64,000 nucleotides of DNA from Ricordea florida (GCA_949710005.1 OX453284.1:4804001-4868000), one strand, 5' to 3'; numbered from the stretch's first letter, positions 12,801-25,112 are shown. Notes: generated from the letters alone by a model not told the origin. Numbers and translations are program-made.

Positions 12801-15800
12801 TGTGTAGTTAATGCCGTTGTATTTGGCTGTGTAGCTGGTGCCGTTGTATTTTGCTTTGTAGTTTGTGCTGTTGTATCTTGCTGTGTAGTTGGAGCCGTTG
12901 TATTTGGCTGTGTACTTGGTACCGTTGTATTTGGCTGTGTAGTTGGTGCCGTTCTATTTTCCTGTGTAGTTGGTGCCGTTGTAATTGGCTGTGCAGTTGG
13001 TGTCGTTGTATTTTGCTGTGTAGTTGGTGGCGTTGTATTTAGCTGTGCAGTTGGTGCCGTTGTATCTTGCTGTGTAGTGGGTGCCGTTGTATTTGGCTGT
13101 GGAGTTAATGCTGTTGTATTTAGCTGTGCAGTATTTGCCGTTGTATCTGGCTGTGTAGATGGTGCCGTTGTAATTGACTGTGTAGTTTCTGCCGTCGTAT
13201 TTGGCTGTGTAGTTGGTGTTGTTGTATTTGGCTGTGTAGTTGGTGCCGTTGTATTTGGCTGTGTAGTTGGTGCCGTTGTATTTGGCTGTGTAGTTGGTGC
13301 CGTTGTATTTGGCTGTGCAGATGGTGCCGTTGTATTTGGCTTTGTAGTTGGTGCCGTTGTATCTGGCTGTGTAGTTGGTGGTTTTGTATTTTGCTGTGTA
13401 GTTGGTGCCGTTGTATCAGGCTGTGTAGTTTGTGCCGTTGTATTTTGCTGTGTAGTTGGTACCGTTGTATTTGGCTGTGTAGTTGGTACCGTTGTATTTG
13501 GCTGTGTAGTTGGTGCTGTTGTATTTGGCTGTGTAGTTGGTGCCGTTGTATTTGGCTGTGTAGTTGGTGGCGTTGTATTTGGCTGTGTAGTTGGTGCCGT
13601 TGTATTTGGCTGTGTAGTTGGTGGCGTTGTATTTGGCTGTGTAGTTGGTGCCGTTGTATTTGGCTGTGTAGTTGGTGTTGTTCTATCTGGCTGTCTAGTT
13701 GGTGCCGTTGTATTTGGCTGTGTAGTTGGTGCCGTTGTATCTGGCTGTGTAGTTGGTGCCGTTGTATTTGGCTGTGTAGTTGGTGCCATTGTATCTGGCT
13801 GTGTAGTTGGTGCCGTTGTATCTGGCTGTGTAGTTGGTTCCGTTGTATTTGGCTGTGTAGTTGGTGTTGTTTTTTCTGGCTGTGTAGTTGATGCCATTGT
13901 ATCTGGCTGTGTAGTTGATGCCGTTGTATCTGGCTGTGTAGTTGGTGCCGTTGTATTTGGCTGTGTAGTTGGTGCCGTTGTATTTGGCTGTGTAGTTGGT
14001 GTTGTTGTATCTGGCTGTGTAGTTGGTGCCGTTGTATTTGGCTGTGTAGTTGGTGCCGTTGTATTTGGCTGTGTAGTTGGTGCCGTTGTATTTGGCTGTG
14101 TAGTTGGTGCCGTTGTATCTGGCTGTGTAGTTGGTGTTCTTGTTTCTGGCTGTGTAGTTGGTGCGGTTGTATTTGGCTGTGTAGTTGGTGCCGTTGTATT
14201 TGGCTGTGCAGATGGTGCCGTTGTATTTGGCTGTGTAGTTGGTGCCGTTGTATTTGGCTGTGTAGTTGGTGCTGTTGTATTTGGCTGTGTAGTTGGTGCT
14301 GTTGTATTTTGCTGTGTAGTTGGTGCCGTTGTATTTGGCTGTGTAGTTGGTGCTGTTGTATCTGGCTGTGTAGTTGGTGCCGTTGTATTTGACTGTGTAC
14401 TTGGTGCCGTTGTATTTGGCTGTGTAGTTGGTGCCGTTGTATTTGACTGTGTAGTTGGTGTCGTTGTATTTGGCTGTGTAGTTGGTGCCGTTGTATTTGG
14501 CTGTGTAGTTGCTGCGGTTCTATCTTCCTGTGTAGTTGATGCCGTTGTATTTGGCTGTGTAGTTGGTGCCGTTGTATCTGGCTGTGTAGTTGGTGCCGTT
14601 GTATTTGGCTGTGCAGTTGGTGCCGTTGTATTTGGCTGTGTAGTTAGTACCGTTGTATTTGGCTGTGTAGTTGGTGCCGTTGTATTTGGCTGTGTAGTTA
14701 ATGCCGTTGTATTTGGCTGTGTAGTTGGTGCCGTTGTATTTTGCTTTGTAGTTTGTGCTGTTGTATCTTGCTGTGTAGTTGGAGCCGTTGTATTTGGCTG
14801 TGTACTTGGTACCGTTGTATTTGGCTGTGTAGTTGGTGCCGTTCTATTTTCCTGTGTAGTTGGTGCCGTTGTAATTGGCTGTGCAGTTGGTGTCGTTGTA
14901 TTTTGCTGTGTAGTTGGTGGCGTTGTATTTAGCTGTGCAGTTGGTGCCGTTGTATCTTGCTGTGTAGTGGGTGCCGTTGTATTTGGCTGTGGAGTTAATG
15001 CTGTTGTATTTAGCTGTGCAGTATTTGCCGTTGTATCTGGCTGTGTAGATGGTGCCGTTGTAATTGACTGTGTAGTTTCTGCCGTCGTATTTGGCTGTGT
15101 AGTTGGTGTTGTTGTATTTGGCTGTGTAGTTGGTGCCGTTGTATTTGGCTGTGTAGTTGGTGCCGTTGTATTTGGCTGTGTAGTTGGTGCCGTTGTATTT
15201 GGCTGTGCAGATGGTGCCGTTGTATTTGGCTTTGTAGTTGGTGCCGTTGTATCTGGCTGTGTAGTTGGTGGTTTTGTATTTTGCTGTGTAGTTGGTGCCG
15301 TTGTATCAGGCTGTGTAGTTTGTGCCGTTGTATTTTGCTGTGTAGTTGGTACCGTTGTATTTGGCTGTGTAGTTGGTACCGTTGTATTTGGCTGTGTAGT
15401 TGGTGCTGTTGTATTTGGCTGTGTAGTTGGTGCCGTTGTATTTGGCTGTGTAGTTGGTGGCGTTGTATTTGGCTGTGTAGTTGGTACCGTTGTATTTGGC
15501 TGTGTAGTTGGTGCCTTTGTATCTGGCTGTGTAGTTGGTGCCGTTGTATCTGGCTGTGTAGTTGGTGCCGTTGTATTTGGCTGTGTAGTTGGTGCCGTTG
15601 TATCTGGCTGTGTAGTTGGTGCCGTTGTATTTGGCTGTGTAGTTGGTGCCTTTGTATCTGGCTGTGTAGTTGGTGCCGTTGTATCTGGCTGTGTAGTTGG
15701 TGTTGTTCTATCTGGCTGTCCAGTTGGTGCCTTTGTATCTGGCTGTGTAGTTGGTGCCGTTGTATTTGGCTGTGTAGTTGGTGCTGTTGTATCTGGCTGT

Positions 15801-18800
15801 GTAGTTGGTGCCGTTGTATTTGGCTGTGCAGTTGGTGTCGTTGTATTTGGCTGTGTAGTTGGTGCTGTTGTATTTGGCTGCGTAGTTGGTGCCGTTGTAT
15901 TTGGCTGTGTAGTTAGTGCCGTTGTATTTGGCTGTGTAGTTGGTGCCGTTGTATTTGGCTGTGTAGTCTGCGCCGTTGTATTTGGCTGTGTAGTTGGTGC
16001 CGTTGTATTTGGCTGTGTAGTTAGTGCTGTTGTATTTGGCTGTGTAGTTGGTGCTGTTGTACCTGGCTGTGTAGTTGGTGCCGTTGTATTTGACTGTGTA
16101 GTTGGTGCCGTTGTATTTGGCTGTGTAGTTGGTGCCTTTGTACCTGGCTGTGTAGTTGGTGCCGTTGTATTTGGCTGTGTAGTTGGTGCCGTTGTATTTG
16201 GCTGTGTAGTTGGTGCCTTTGTATTTGACTGTGTAGTTGGTGCCGTTGTATTTGGCTGTGTAGTTGGTGCCTTTGTACCTGGCTGTGTAGTTGGTGCCGT
16301 TGTATTTGACTGTGTAGTTGGTGCCGTTGTATTTGGCTGTGTAGTTGGTGCCTTTGTACCTGGCTGTGTAGTTGGTGCCGTTGTATTTGGCTGTGTAGTT
16401 GGTGGCGTTGTATTTGGCTGTGTAGTTGGTACCGTTGTATTTGGCTGTGTAGTTGGTGCCTTTGTATCTGGCTGTGTAGTTGGTGCCGTTGTATCTGGCT
16501 GTGTAGTTGGTGCCGTTGTATTTGGCTGTGTAGTTGGTGCCGTTGTATCTGGCTGTGTAGTTGGTGCCGTTGTATTTGGCTGTGTAGTTGGTGCCTTTGT
16601 ATCTGGCTGTGTAGTTGGTGCCGTTGTATTTGGCTGTGTAGTTGGTGCTGTTGTATTTGGCTGTGTAGTTGGTGCCGTTGTATTTTGCTGTGTAGTTGGT
16701 GCTGTTGAATTTGGCTGTGTAGTTGGTGCCGTTGTATTTGACTGTGTACTTGGTGCCGTTGTATTTGGCTGTGTAGTTGGTGTTGTTGTATCTGGCTGTG
16801 TAGTTGGTGCCGTTGTATTTGGCTGTGTAGTTGGTGCTGTTGTATTTGGCTGTGTAGTTGGTGCCTTTGTATCTGGCTGTGTAGTTGGTGCCGTTGTATT
16901 TGACTGTGTAGTTGGTGCCGTTGTATTTGACTGTGTACTTGGTGCCGTTGTATTTGGCTGTGTAGTTGGTGCCGTTGTATTTGGCTGTGTAGTTGGTGCT
17001 GTTGTATCTGGCTGTGTAGTTGGTGCCGTTGTATTTGGCTGTGTAGTTGGTGCAGTTGTATTTGGCTGTGTAGTTGGTGCCGTTGTATCTGGCTGTCCAG
17101 TTGGTGCCGTTGTATTTGGCTGTGTAGTTGGTGCCGTTGTATTTGGCTGTGTAGTTGGTGCCGTTGTATTTGGCTGTGTAGTTGGTGCCGTTGTATTTGG
17201 CTGTGTAGTTGGTGCCTTTGTATCTGGCTGTGTAGTTGGTGCCGTTGTATTTGGCTGTGTAGTTAGTGCCTTTGTATCTGGCTGTGTAGTTGGTGCTGTT
17301 GTATCTGGCTGTGTAGTTGGTGTTGTTTTTTCTGGCTGTGTAGTTGATGCCGTTGTATTTGGCTGTGTAGTTGGTGCTGTTGTATTTGGCTGCGTAGTTG
17401 GTGCCGTTGTATTTGGCTGTGTAGTTAGTGCCGTTGTATTTGGCTGTGTAGTTGGTGCCGTTGTATTTGGCTGTGTAGTCTGCGCCGTTGTATTTGGCTG
17501 TGTAGTTGGTGCCGTTGTATTTGGCTGTGTAGTTAGTGCTGTTGTATTTGGCTGTGTAGTTGGTGCTGTTGTACCTGGCTGTGTAGTTGGTGCCGTTGTA
17601 TTTGACTGTGTAGTTGGTGCCGTTGTATTTGGCTGTGTAGTTGGTGCCGTTGTATTTGGCTGTGTAGTTGCTTTGGTTCTCTCTTCCTGTGTAGTTGAAG
17701 CCGTTGTATTTGGCTGTGTAGTTGGTGCCGTTGTATTTGGCTGTGTAGTTGGTGCTGTTGTATTTGGCTGTGCAGTTGGTGTCGTTGTATTTGGCTGTGT
17801 AGTTAGTACCGTTGTATTTGGCTGTGTAGTTGGTGCCGTTGTATTTGGCTGTGTAGTTTGTGCCGTTGTATTTGGCTGTGTAGTTGGTGCCGTTGTATTT
17901 GGTTGTGTAGTTAATGCCTTTGTTTTTGGCTGTGTAGTTGGTGCCGTTGTATTTGGCTGTGTAGTTGGTGCCGTTGTGTCTGGCTTTGTAGTTGGTGCCG
18001 TTGTATTAGGGTGTGTAGTTGGTGCCGTTGTATCTGGCTGTAAAGTTGGTGCCGTTGTATCTGGCTGTGTAGTTGGTGCCGTTGTATTTGGCTGTGTAGT
18101 TGGTGGCGTTGTTTTTGGCGGTGTAGTTGGTGTCGTTGTATCTGGCTGTGTAGTTGGTTCCGTTGTATTTGGCGGTGTAGTTGGTGGCGTTGTATTTGGC
18201 TGTGTTGTTGGTTTCGTTGTATTTGACTGTGTAGTTCGTGCCGTTGTATCTGTCTGTGTAGTTGGTGTCGTTGTATTTTGCTGTGTAGTTGGTGCCGTTG
18301 TATTTTGCTGTGTAGTTTGTGCTGTTGTATCTTGCTGTGTAGTGTGTACCGTTGTATTTGGCTGTGTAGTTGGTACCGTTGTATTTGGCTGTGAAGTTGG
18401 TGCCGTTCTTTTTTCCTGTGTAGTTGGTGTCGTTTTAATTGGCTGTGCAGTTGGTGCCGTTGTATTTTGCTGTGTAGTTGGTGGCGTTGTATTTGGCTGT
18501 GCAGTTGGTGCCGTTGTATCTGGCTGGGTAGTGGGTGCCGTTGTATTTGGCTGTGGAGTTAATTCCGTTGTATTTGGCTGTGCAGTATTTGCCGTTGTAT
18601 CTGGCTGTGTAGTTGGTGCCGTTGTAATTGACTGTGTAGTTTGTGCCGTCGTATTTGGCTGTGTAGTTGGTGCCGTTGTATTTGGCTGTGTAGTTGGTGG
18701 CGTTGTATTTGGCTGTGCAGATGGTGCCGTTGTATTTGGCTGTGTAGTTGGTGGCGTTGTATCTGGCTGTGTAGTTGGGGTTGTTGTATTTTGCTGTGTA

Positions 18801-20260
18801 GTTGGTGCCGTTGTATCAGGCTGTGTAGTTGGTGCCGTTGTATTTTGCTGTGTAGTTGGTACCGTTGTATTTGGCTGTGTAGTTGGTACCGTTGTAATTG
18901 GCTGTGTAGTTGGTGCTGTTGTATTTGGCTGTGCAGATGGTGCCGTTGTATCTGGCTGTGTAGTTGGTGCCGTTGTATTTGGCTGTGTAGTTGGTGCCGT
19001 TGTATCTGGCTGTGTAGTTGGTGCCGTTGTATTTGGCTGTGTAGTTTGTGCCGTCGTATTTGGCTGTGTAGTTGGTGCCGTTGTATTTGGCTTTGTAGTT
19101 GGTGCCGTTGTATTTGGCTGTGTAGTTGGTGTTGTTGTATTTTGCTGTGTAGTTGGTGCCGTTGTATCAGGCTGTCTAGTTGGTGCCGTTTTATTTTGCT
19201 GTGTAGTTGGTACCGTTGTATTTGGCTGTGTCGTTGGTACCGTTTTATTTGGCTGTGTAGTCGGTGCTGTTGTATTTGGCTGTGCAGTTTTTGCCGTTGT
19301 ATCTGGCTGTGTAGTTGGTGCCGTTGTATTTGGCTGTGTAGTTGGTTCCGTTGTATTTGGCTGTGTAGTTGGTTCCGTTTTATTTGGCTGTGTAGTTGGT
19401 GCTGTTGTATTTGGCTGCGTAGTTGGTAGCGTGGCTGAAACAAGTAAATAAATTTGTAGTAAAATTATGTATTTGTTTGATTATACTGATTGCTGTTACT
19501 AATTGATGTGGACTTGAGCATTGACCGGCTTTTCTCTACTGAACTCTGTAACCGAAAGTCTTTTTATTTTATCTGAATTTTATTTACGAAATCGCTTAAT
19601 CCATAGATGGAAGAGCTAGAGCTACACTGTATAGTAAAGCAAGCAGAATTACGTTACAATAATGTTGCTAGGTCAGCAGCATTTAGCAACCAACAAGTGA
19701 AATACTGCACTGGTTGCGAATAATCAACGTTGTTACTGAGGGCATATTGTTATAATGTATACCTGTTGTTAATAATCTTGGTACGTTCTTCAGGAATTCA
19801 ACCGGGCTTCCAAGGTTTCCCCTTGGTTGGTAGCGCGCTACAATGTAACGAATGTTTGGTCCAGAGGCCACACCCACCCCCAGCTGACCAGATGCTCGCC
19901 ATACAACCTGCGTGAAATGACGCCATTGCTGGTTTTGATCGATAGGGCCTCCTGTGCCAAAGTTGTAATTCGATATCTCGTTGTACCAAGAATTCACTAC
20001 TGCTCTGCACTCTAGACAATTTTCTTCTGAAGCAGTTATACACAGAGGTTGCTGTCGAATGGCCTGGAAAACAGCAATGTTTTCGCCGGCGGTTTGTACA
20101 GTGCTGTTGTCGTGTTGTACTGTTCCATTCTGTAGGAGGAATTGGGACCTATTCCTGGCAGCGTCAGCAAGATTGGGGCTCCAAACCAAATTGGGAACAC
20201 TGTGGCGCGCACGGAAGGCATTATGGGAATCCAGACAATCTTGCTCAAAGTATGAAGGAA
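3808..20260 (-). CDS. CAP-domain protein with giant Thr/Pro/Asn/Gln mucin-like repeat domain, right paralogue
   Basis: The CAP exon is 20260..19763 (498 bp, phase 1-1, donor CAG|GTATAC). It is joined to a repeat exon 19434..3808 (acceptor TTGTTTCAG, donor GGCAG|GTAAAA). The repeat exon is 15,627 bp, or 5,208 full codons, and I see no in-frame stop. The CAP part has HNAFRARH, GENIAVF, SWYNEISNY, HFTQVVW and ARYQPRGN, so the core groove residues are present and the CAP2 cysteine is lost. The rest is a nonapeptide array of consensus PTTQPNTTA: Thr for O-glycans and an N-T-T sequon in most units, which fits a secreted, heavily glycosylated mucin. If the 3808 donor is not used, reading continues 19 residues to a TAG at 3749. 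The signal-peptide exon (above 20260) and any last exon (below 3808) were not found. Array length depends on the assembly being right. The biological role is unknown; mucus or extracellular matrix is inference. Confidence 0.8.
3830..19430 (-). repeat. 27-bp coding tandem repeat with higher-order structure
   Basis: About 578 units of 27 bp (nine codons) keep one register throughout, so there are no frame-breaking indels. Distinct variant units recur in the same order. One marker unit starts at 5372, 7154, 8990, 11015, 12851 and 14741, giving spacings of 1782, 1836, 2025, 1836 and 1890 bp, exactly 66, 68, 75, 68 and 70 units. A second marker lies exactly 540 bp (20 units) after each of these. 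Multi-kilobase blocks were therefore duplicated as wholes, with whole units gained or lost inside them. The stretch from about 15.5 to 18 kb is a more homogeneous variant zone. A shorter part of the same repeat family lies at 1..800. Confidence 0.95.
19600..19660 (+). repeat. Relic of the dispersed 108-bp repeat family
   Basis: The motif CTACACTGTATAGTAAAGCAAGC with a preceding AGATGGAAGAGCTAGAG matches the 108-bp units at about 33.0, 35.1 and 42.5 kb. It lies in the CAP-to-mucin intron of the right paralogue. Confidence 0.5.
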
Positions 20261-20810
20261 CTGACAATTAAAGAAGTTAATGGAAACGTTCAACGTACTT
20301 TTATCAGATGTCGCACCTCATCTCCCCACACTTTCGTTCTCCCGCCCTGACGTTTCCATTGTTGTCATATTTCTTATTCTTTGATACACAAAATTAAGAA
20401 ACAATGCACCTTTTGTTAAAACGAAAAGGCGCCAACTTTGATGAAATAGCTTGCGTTTACCTTTTACATACGAAGAGCGAATGGTTTTTCGATTCCTTGG
20501 GAAGAGGATACCGAACGATAACAAAGACGACTATCACACATGGTTACAAAAGGATGACGCAAAATAGGAAATGAGGGTCTATCTTTTTTTCGCACATTGT
20601 AACCCTGAGCCTGAAAAGTACCCTTTGAGGTTAAAATATATATGAAGGGTAAGGTCTTAACAACAAACTGGTGCCGCGTTGATGGGCTGGCAAATTACAC
20701 GGAAGTTATTAAAGTAGTTGATAATAAGTCATAAAAAGAGGAACTCAAGATAATAACGAGGCAGACGTTTCGAGCGTTTATCAATTTTCTGAACATAGGC
20801 AACATCCGTA

Positions 20811-20910
20811 AAGATCAGTATGGGTAGTACCCTGGGGCTATAAGAGAAATATTACAAATAAAGATCAGTATGGGTAGTACCCTGGGGCTATAAGAGAAAT
20901 GTTACATTAA
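20811..20910 (+). repeat. Two direct copies of a 50-bp unit
   Basis: AAGATCAGTATGGGTAGTAC and the following bases repeat with a 50-bp period at 20811 and 20861; I see one difference over most of the unit (ATATTAC against ATGTTAC). Confidence 0.85.
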
Positions 20911-23264
20911 GTCTATTTTGCCGTGTTGCGAAATGTTGACGGTTTTAATTATGCGGGAGTGCTGGAACATTCTAAGCATTGCGCGCTATATATCAGTATA
21001 AAACATCCCCTCTCCATGGAATTTCCTTCGCAAATTTTCTAAAATTGGTCTGTAATTATGTTTAAGGTGATCGAGGTCAGCCTCTATGCTAAGAAAAAGC
21101 AACGAAATGACATTGTCGATACTAAGTTGGAAAGAAAATGTCTAAAATAATTCACTAAAGTGTTCTATTGTACACACACAGATATTGGTTTACTGGGATA
21201 ATTGTATCAAATACCTGAAAAAAAAATTCCTCGGTGAATTCCAAGGCAATAAGTTAATAGTAAATTGTACAATCACTCCAATAAAGACTGGGGTTAGAAA
21301 GTTGAAGACCTGGTCAAAAATGATCAGAAAAGGTAAAAGGAATAAAACATATTCTTAGATTATCTATCGGAAATAATTGAGGTTAACTTTATAACAGTGT
21401 AGAGGCAATACTAGAGCCAGGGTATCTGAATATGCAGTTATTACGCCGAAGTAAAGTTGGAAAAACGTGCGTGAAGCAATAAAAGTTCAAGTAATTTCCT
21501 TTGGAGCAGATTTGCAAGTATTAATAATTGTTTAGACTGTGAATTTTTTTAACCTAACTTGACGTGACTTGTTCCCTCTACAACTAGGAATAAAGAAGCT
21601 ATCATTGAAATTAGATGCCAGTAATAAAACTTGAACTGGAAAATTTACAACATAAGAGCAATTAGGTTTCTTATTTTTTCCTTATACTAAAGTGGTAAAT
21701 TGGTCATAAAAATATATTCACAAATATCAGTGTGCTTTGAAGCCTCTTATTAAGCAGTTACTGTAGAATTACAGTAAGGTAATGTAACCTCTTGAACTCC
21801 AAAACGTTTTACTGTCCGGCATTGTTTTACTAACAACGTTTTCAGTGGCTCACAGAGGCTCTTTTCTTGAGTTTCAATCCAGTACTAGTGTGAACTGTTA
21901 AAGATTGTGAATCGTTTATAAGGCAAATCATACGCCTTACTGAAGTCTTCCCTCCTTCGCATTGGATCATCGGATAAAAATAGATACGTACAGTCGAGGT
22001 AAAAAAAAAGAAACGAGACAAAAAAGAGTGAACTTACTCTGTGCCACCGCAGCCGGGCCTAGCAGCAACACTTTGACAACCACAAGACACAAATGCCCCA
22101 AAGACATGGCGGATCTTGATTTCACTGAAGAAGGGTACATTCTTTCCTCGTCTCCACTTCACAGTTTTAGAAAAAATAGCTTGGAGCCTATATCAAAATC
22201 ATCAACGCTTTCTATATGAGGAAGCAGAGATATTTGCTTTTGTGGTAGATCGTTCGACGTGACAAGAAAAAGCCTACTCTATTTTATTAGATATGAAGAG
22301 GTCTTAGTAAGATGATTCTATTGAGACGCGCCTCTGCATCTACTGACTAATGTTTCTCTGAGCGAATAAAACGTGTCGCAAAGACGAGTAATATAGTGAG
22401 GTCAATATGGGTTAACGTAGTTTCCATGGTGAGAAAGTGTGTTTTCCTTTTCTTTGTAACTTTTAAGAATCTCGTATGGATAACGAAAATTATTCCGTTA
22501 TTTTTACTTAGCCAATACTGCATGCTCTATTTGCTTCAATCGTTGAGTTTAACCGTTTGTTTCTCTCTAGTTCCCCCAGTCTTAGATATCAATGACACTG
22601 GAAAGGGTAACAGTTTCGGTTAAAATTGTTCCAATCAAGTGCCTATGTGATCTGTTTGCACCAATTCTGGTATCAATGTCATTTTTCCCACAGCTTAATC
22701 ATTCACTATTGCTGCCCAAATACAAAACTCCCTTGAACAAATTATCTGCCGTTGATCCAATACAGCCGGGGTGAGGTTGTTAAAAGCGGCGTCTTTGTGA
22801 TGCCTTCTCGTCTATAGTAAACAATTATATTTACATGATAAAAAAAAAACAAAGAAAAGAAGAAATTACGATAAATTTTGCCTTGCCGTTTAAACACTTT
22901 CTCTTGTGTGAATTTTTTACTCTCTATGAAATGACGAATCGTTATAGGTGCAACGTGTTTCGGTATGCCGCTAAACCAAATACACGATAGAGTTCCGCCC
23001 CGAATATAGAACACAGAAATCAAAAGAACGCAACTTTGACCAACCATTTCAGGGATTTGGGCTTTGGAAATGAGTCTTCAAGAAGCTACAAAAACCTGTA
23101 GTTACATCAGCAACAAGATAAAATAAACTCTATTTCTCGTTATTTGCGAGGTTTGGAATTCTTTTAAGCTTTCGTTTATTTTTCTCATTAGAGTATTTGT
23201 TGGTAGTTGTTTAGAAGTCTACCTTGCTTTCTTTATAGATGCTTACACTCAGTTTTCATACCGC

Positions 23265-23265
<1 letters not shown>
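20911..23265. other. AT-rich intergenic sequence, no gene recognised
   Basis: Only short open frames occur, none with a recognisable domain or consistent splice sites. A frame at 21962-22219 looks like chance. The first exons of the right CAP-mucin gene, transcribed leftward, may lie in the lower part. Confidence 0.4.
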
Positions 23266-23298
<33 letters not shown>

Positions 23299-23552
23299 GT
23301 AATAATAATAATAATAGTAATAATAATAATAATAGTAATAATAATAATAATAGTAATAGTAATAATAATAATAATAGTAATAATAATAATAATAATAATA
23401 GTAATAATAATAATAATAATAGTAATAATAATAATAATAATAATAGTAATAATAATAATAATAATAATAGTAATAATAATAATAATAATAGTAATAATAA
23501 TAATAATAGTAATAATAATAATAATAATAGTAATAATAATAATAATAATAAT
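23266..23552 (+). repeat. Interrupted (TAA)n microsatellite
   Basis: About 290 bp of AAT/TAA triplets are broken by AGT triplets at intervals of several units. The plus-strand frame reads as poly-isoleucine with valine and is not a gene. Confidence 0.95.
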
Positions 23553-24006
23553 TTAATATTTACTAAACGCCTTAAACATATGAATATGATCTAATGCGCT
23601 CCCTGGCAGAATCAAAGCAGGCCAAACATTTTTAGGACTTCACGTTGTTTCAACTCTTTCTATTTGTAATTATAAAGTTCTCGAAAGCCCTTGATCCAGT
23701 ACAAAGTTACTGCACAATATATCCCCAAATATTTCCTAATAAGGCAAAATTCAAACCGGAAGTTCATTGAGTTTTACGAGGCCCTGCAAGTGAAGTATAT
23801 GTAAAGTTATTTTTAGGCGTCCATTCCACTTCCTACAATTTTTTTAACAATGTAAAGGCGATCTACTTATTTCAGAGTTTCCTATTTATTCAATAAGCAG
23901 CAAATAACTTCGTTTTCACATAACCCAAACAAGGTCTTACAAAATCAAAGTTCAAAACCAGGGAAAGAAACGTTGAATCGTTTTTTTTAGGTGATATTGG
24001 CGCTTT

Positions 24007-24311
24007 GTGGAGGCACAGTAGTGTAGTGGTTAGCGTGTCGGACTTCCGAGCAGAAGGTTTGGAGTTCGAGCCCTGGTGCTGGCGCTGTGTTGTTTCCTTA
24101 GACAAAAAACTTTACTCCACAGTGTCTCTCTCTACCCAGTTGTATAGAAGGGCACCGACGATACAATGCTGGGGGTAACCCTACGATGGACTAGCATCTC
24201 ATCCAGGGGGGAGTAATAATACTCCCAGGTGCTTCATGCTACTGAAACCGGGATAAGCTCCGTTCTTGTGGGCCTCCTGTGGCTCGTGTGCGCCTTTACC
24301 TTACTTTACCG
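24007..24311 (+). mobile_element. tRNA-derived SINE with target-site duplication
   Basis: The tRNA-like head has an A-box-like TAGTGTAGTGGTTAGC and a B-box-like GGAGTTCGAGCCC. A conserved body follows (GATACAATGCTGGGGGTAAC, GATGGACTAGCATC, GGGGGGAGTAATAATACTCCC), ending in a TACCTTACTTTACC tail. It is flanked by the perfect 10-bp direct repeat TTGGCGCTTT at 23997-24006 and 24312-24321, so both ends are well defined and the insertion looks fairly recent. Confidence 0.85.
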
Positions 24312-25051
24312 TTGGCGCTTTATGACTAAACATCCTCAGATAAAAGAACACATTTTGTGTTAAAAGCTACTCAAGGTCATAGAAATTGTCTCGCAAAAAA
24401 TGATATAAGAATTAGAAAATTAGAGAAAAAAATACCAGATAATAAAAAAGTTGATACACTGACATACTGATTAGTAATTGGTTCTTCAATAAATTGAACC
24501 CTTAGGAATTAACGGCCTTTATGTTCTTAGTTCACGGCGGGAGAAACTAGTCGAGAGAAGGCAAAACAGGAAAAGAAAGCAAATGAAATAAGAGTGATAT
24601 CCACGTAATCTGGGCTACTGGAACTACTACAGTTTTGTAAACAACCGCTGCCTTCTTGTGCAGCTAAACCGTATTCTCAGACTGCCTCATCTTGGAGAGA
24701 GTATGAGTAAGTGCGAAGGCCCCCTCACCCTTCCCCACTGAACACCGGTTACGCAAGCTGTGTTAAGGTTGCTTCTCATATCAACAGGTCGATACGTGAG
24801 TGGTTTTGAATCCTTACTTAAGTTAGGTTGGCTACCGGTACGGACAGCAAATCGTTTTCAAAACAGGTCTTTACTTTTTTGAAATCTCGTCTGTCGTAAT
24901 TTGCTTCGGTCTTAATTCCAAATGCTTTGTATTATAATTATAATTTTTAATTGTACATTATTATCATGAATTTGTTAGTTTTTAGCGTAGATTAACTTAG
25001 TTAGTTTATTCGGGTGAAGAGCCATTTTATGGATATATCGTAATAAAGCCT

Positions 25052-25057
25052 TTATTA

Positions 25058-25106
<49 letters not shown>
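25052..25106 (+). repeat. (ATT)n microsatellite
   Basis: An almost pure ATT/TTA run of about 55 bp lies directly before the inverted-repeat element that starts near 25118. Confidence 0.95.

Positions 25107-25112
<6 letters not shown>

Noticed and set aside
5372-15916. Many plus-strand Cys/Trp/Leu/Ser-rich frames (CSWCRCIWL type)
   Set aside because: Third-frame readings of the antisense repeat, broken by the unit variants; they served only as markers for the higher-order period.
3830-19430. CRISPR-like array
   Set aside because: Units are directly adjacent with no spacers, in a eukaryotic coding context.
5598-19451. A 4,617-codon plus-strand open frame rich in Val, Cys, Gly and Phe
   Set aside because: It is the antisense of the 27-bp coding repeat. 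The period is a multiple of three and the unit lacks stops in this frame, so it stays open by arithmetic. The minus-strand frame has the splice sites and the CAP domain upstream.
21962-22219. An 85-codon plus-strand frame
   Set aside because: No domain, no neighbours that would extend it; probably chance.
23239-23556. Poly-isoleucine frame
   Set aside because: It is the (TAA)n microsatellite.
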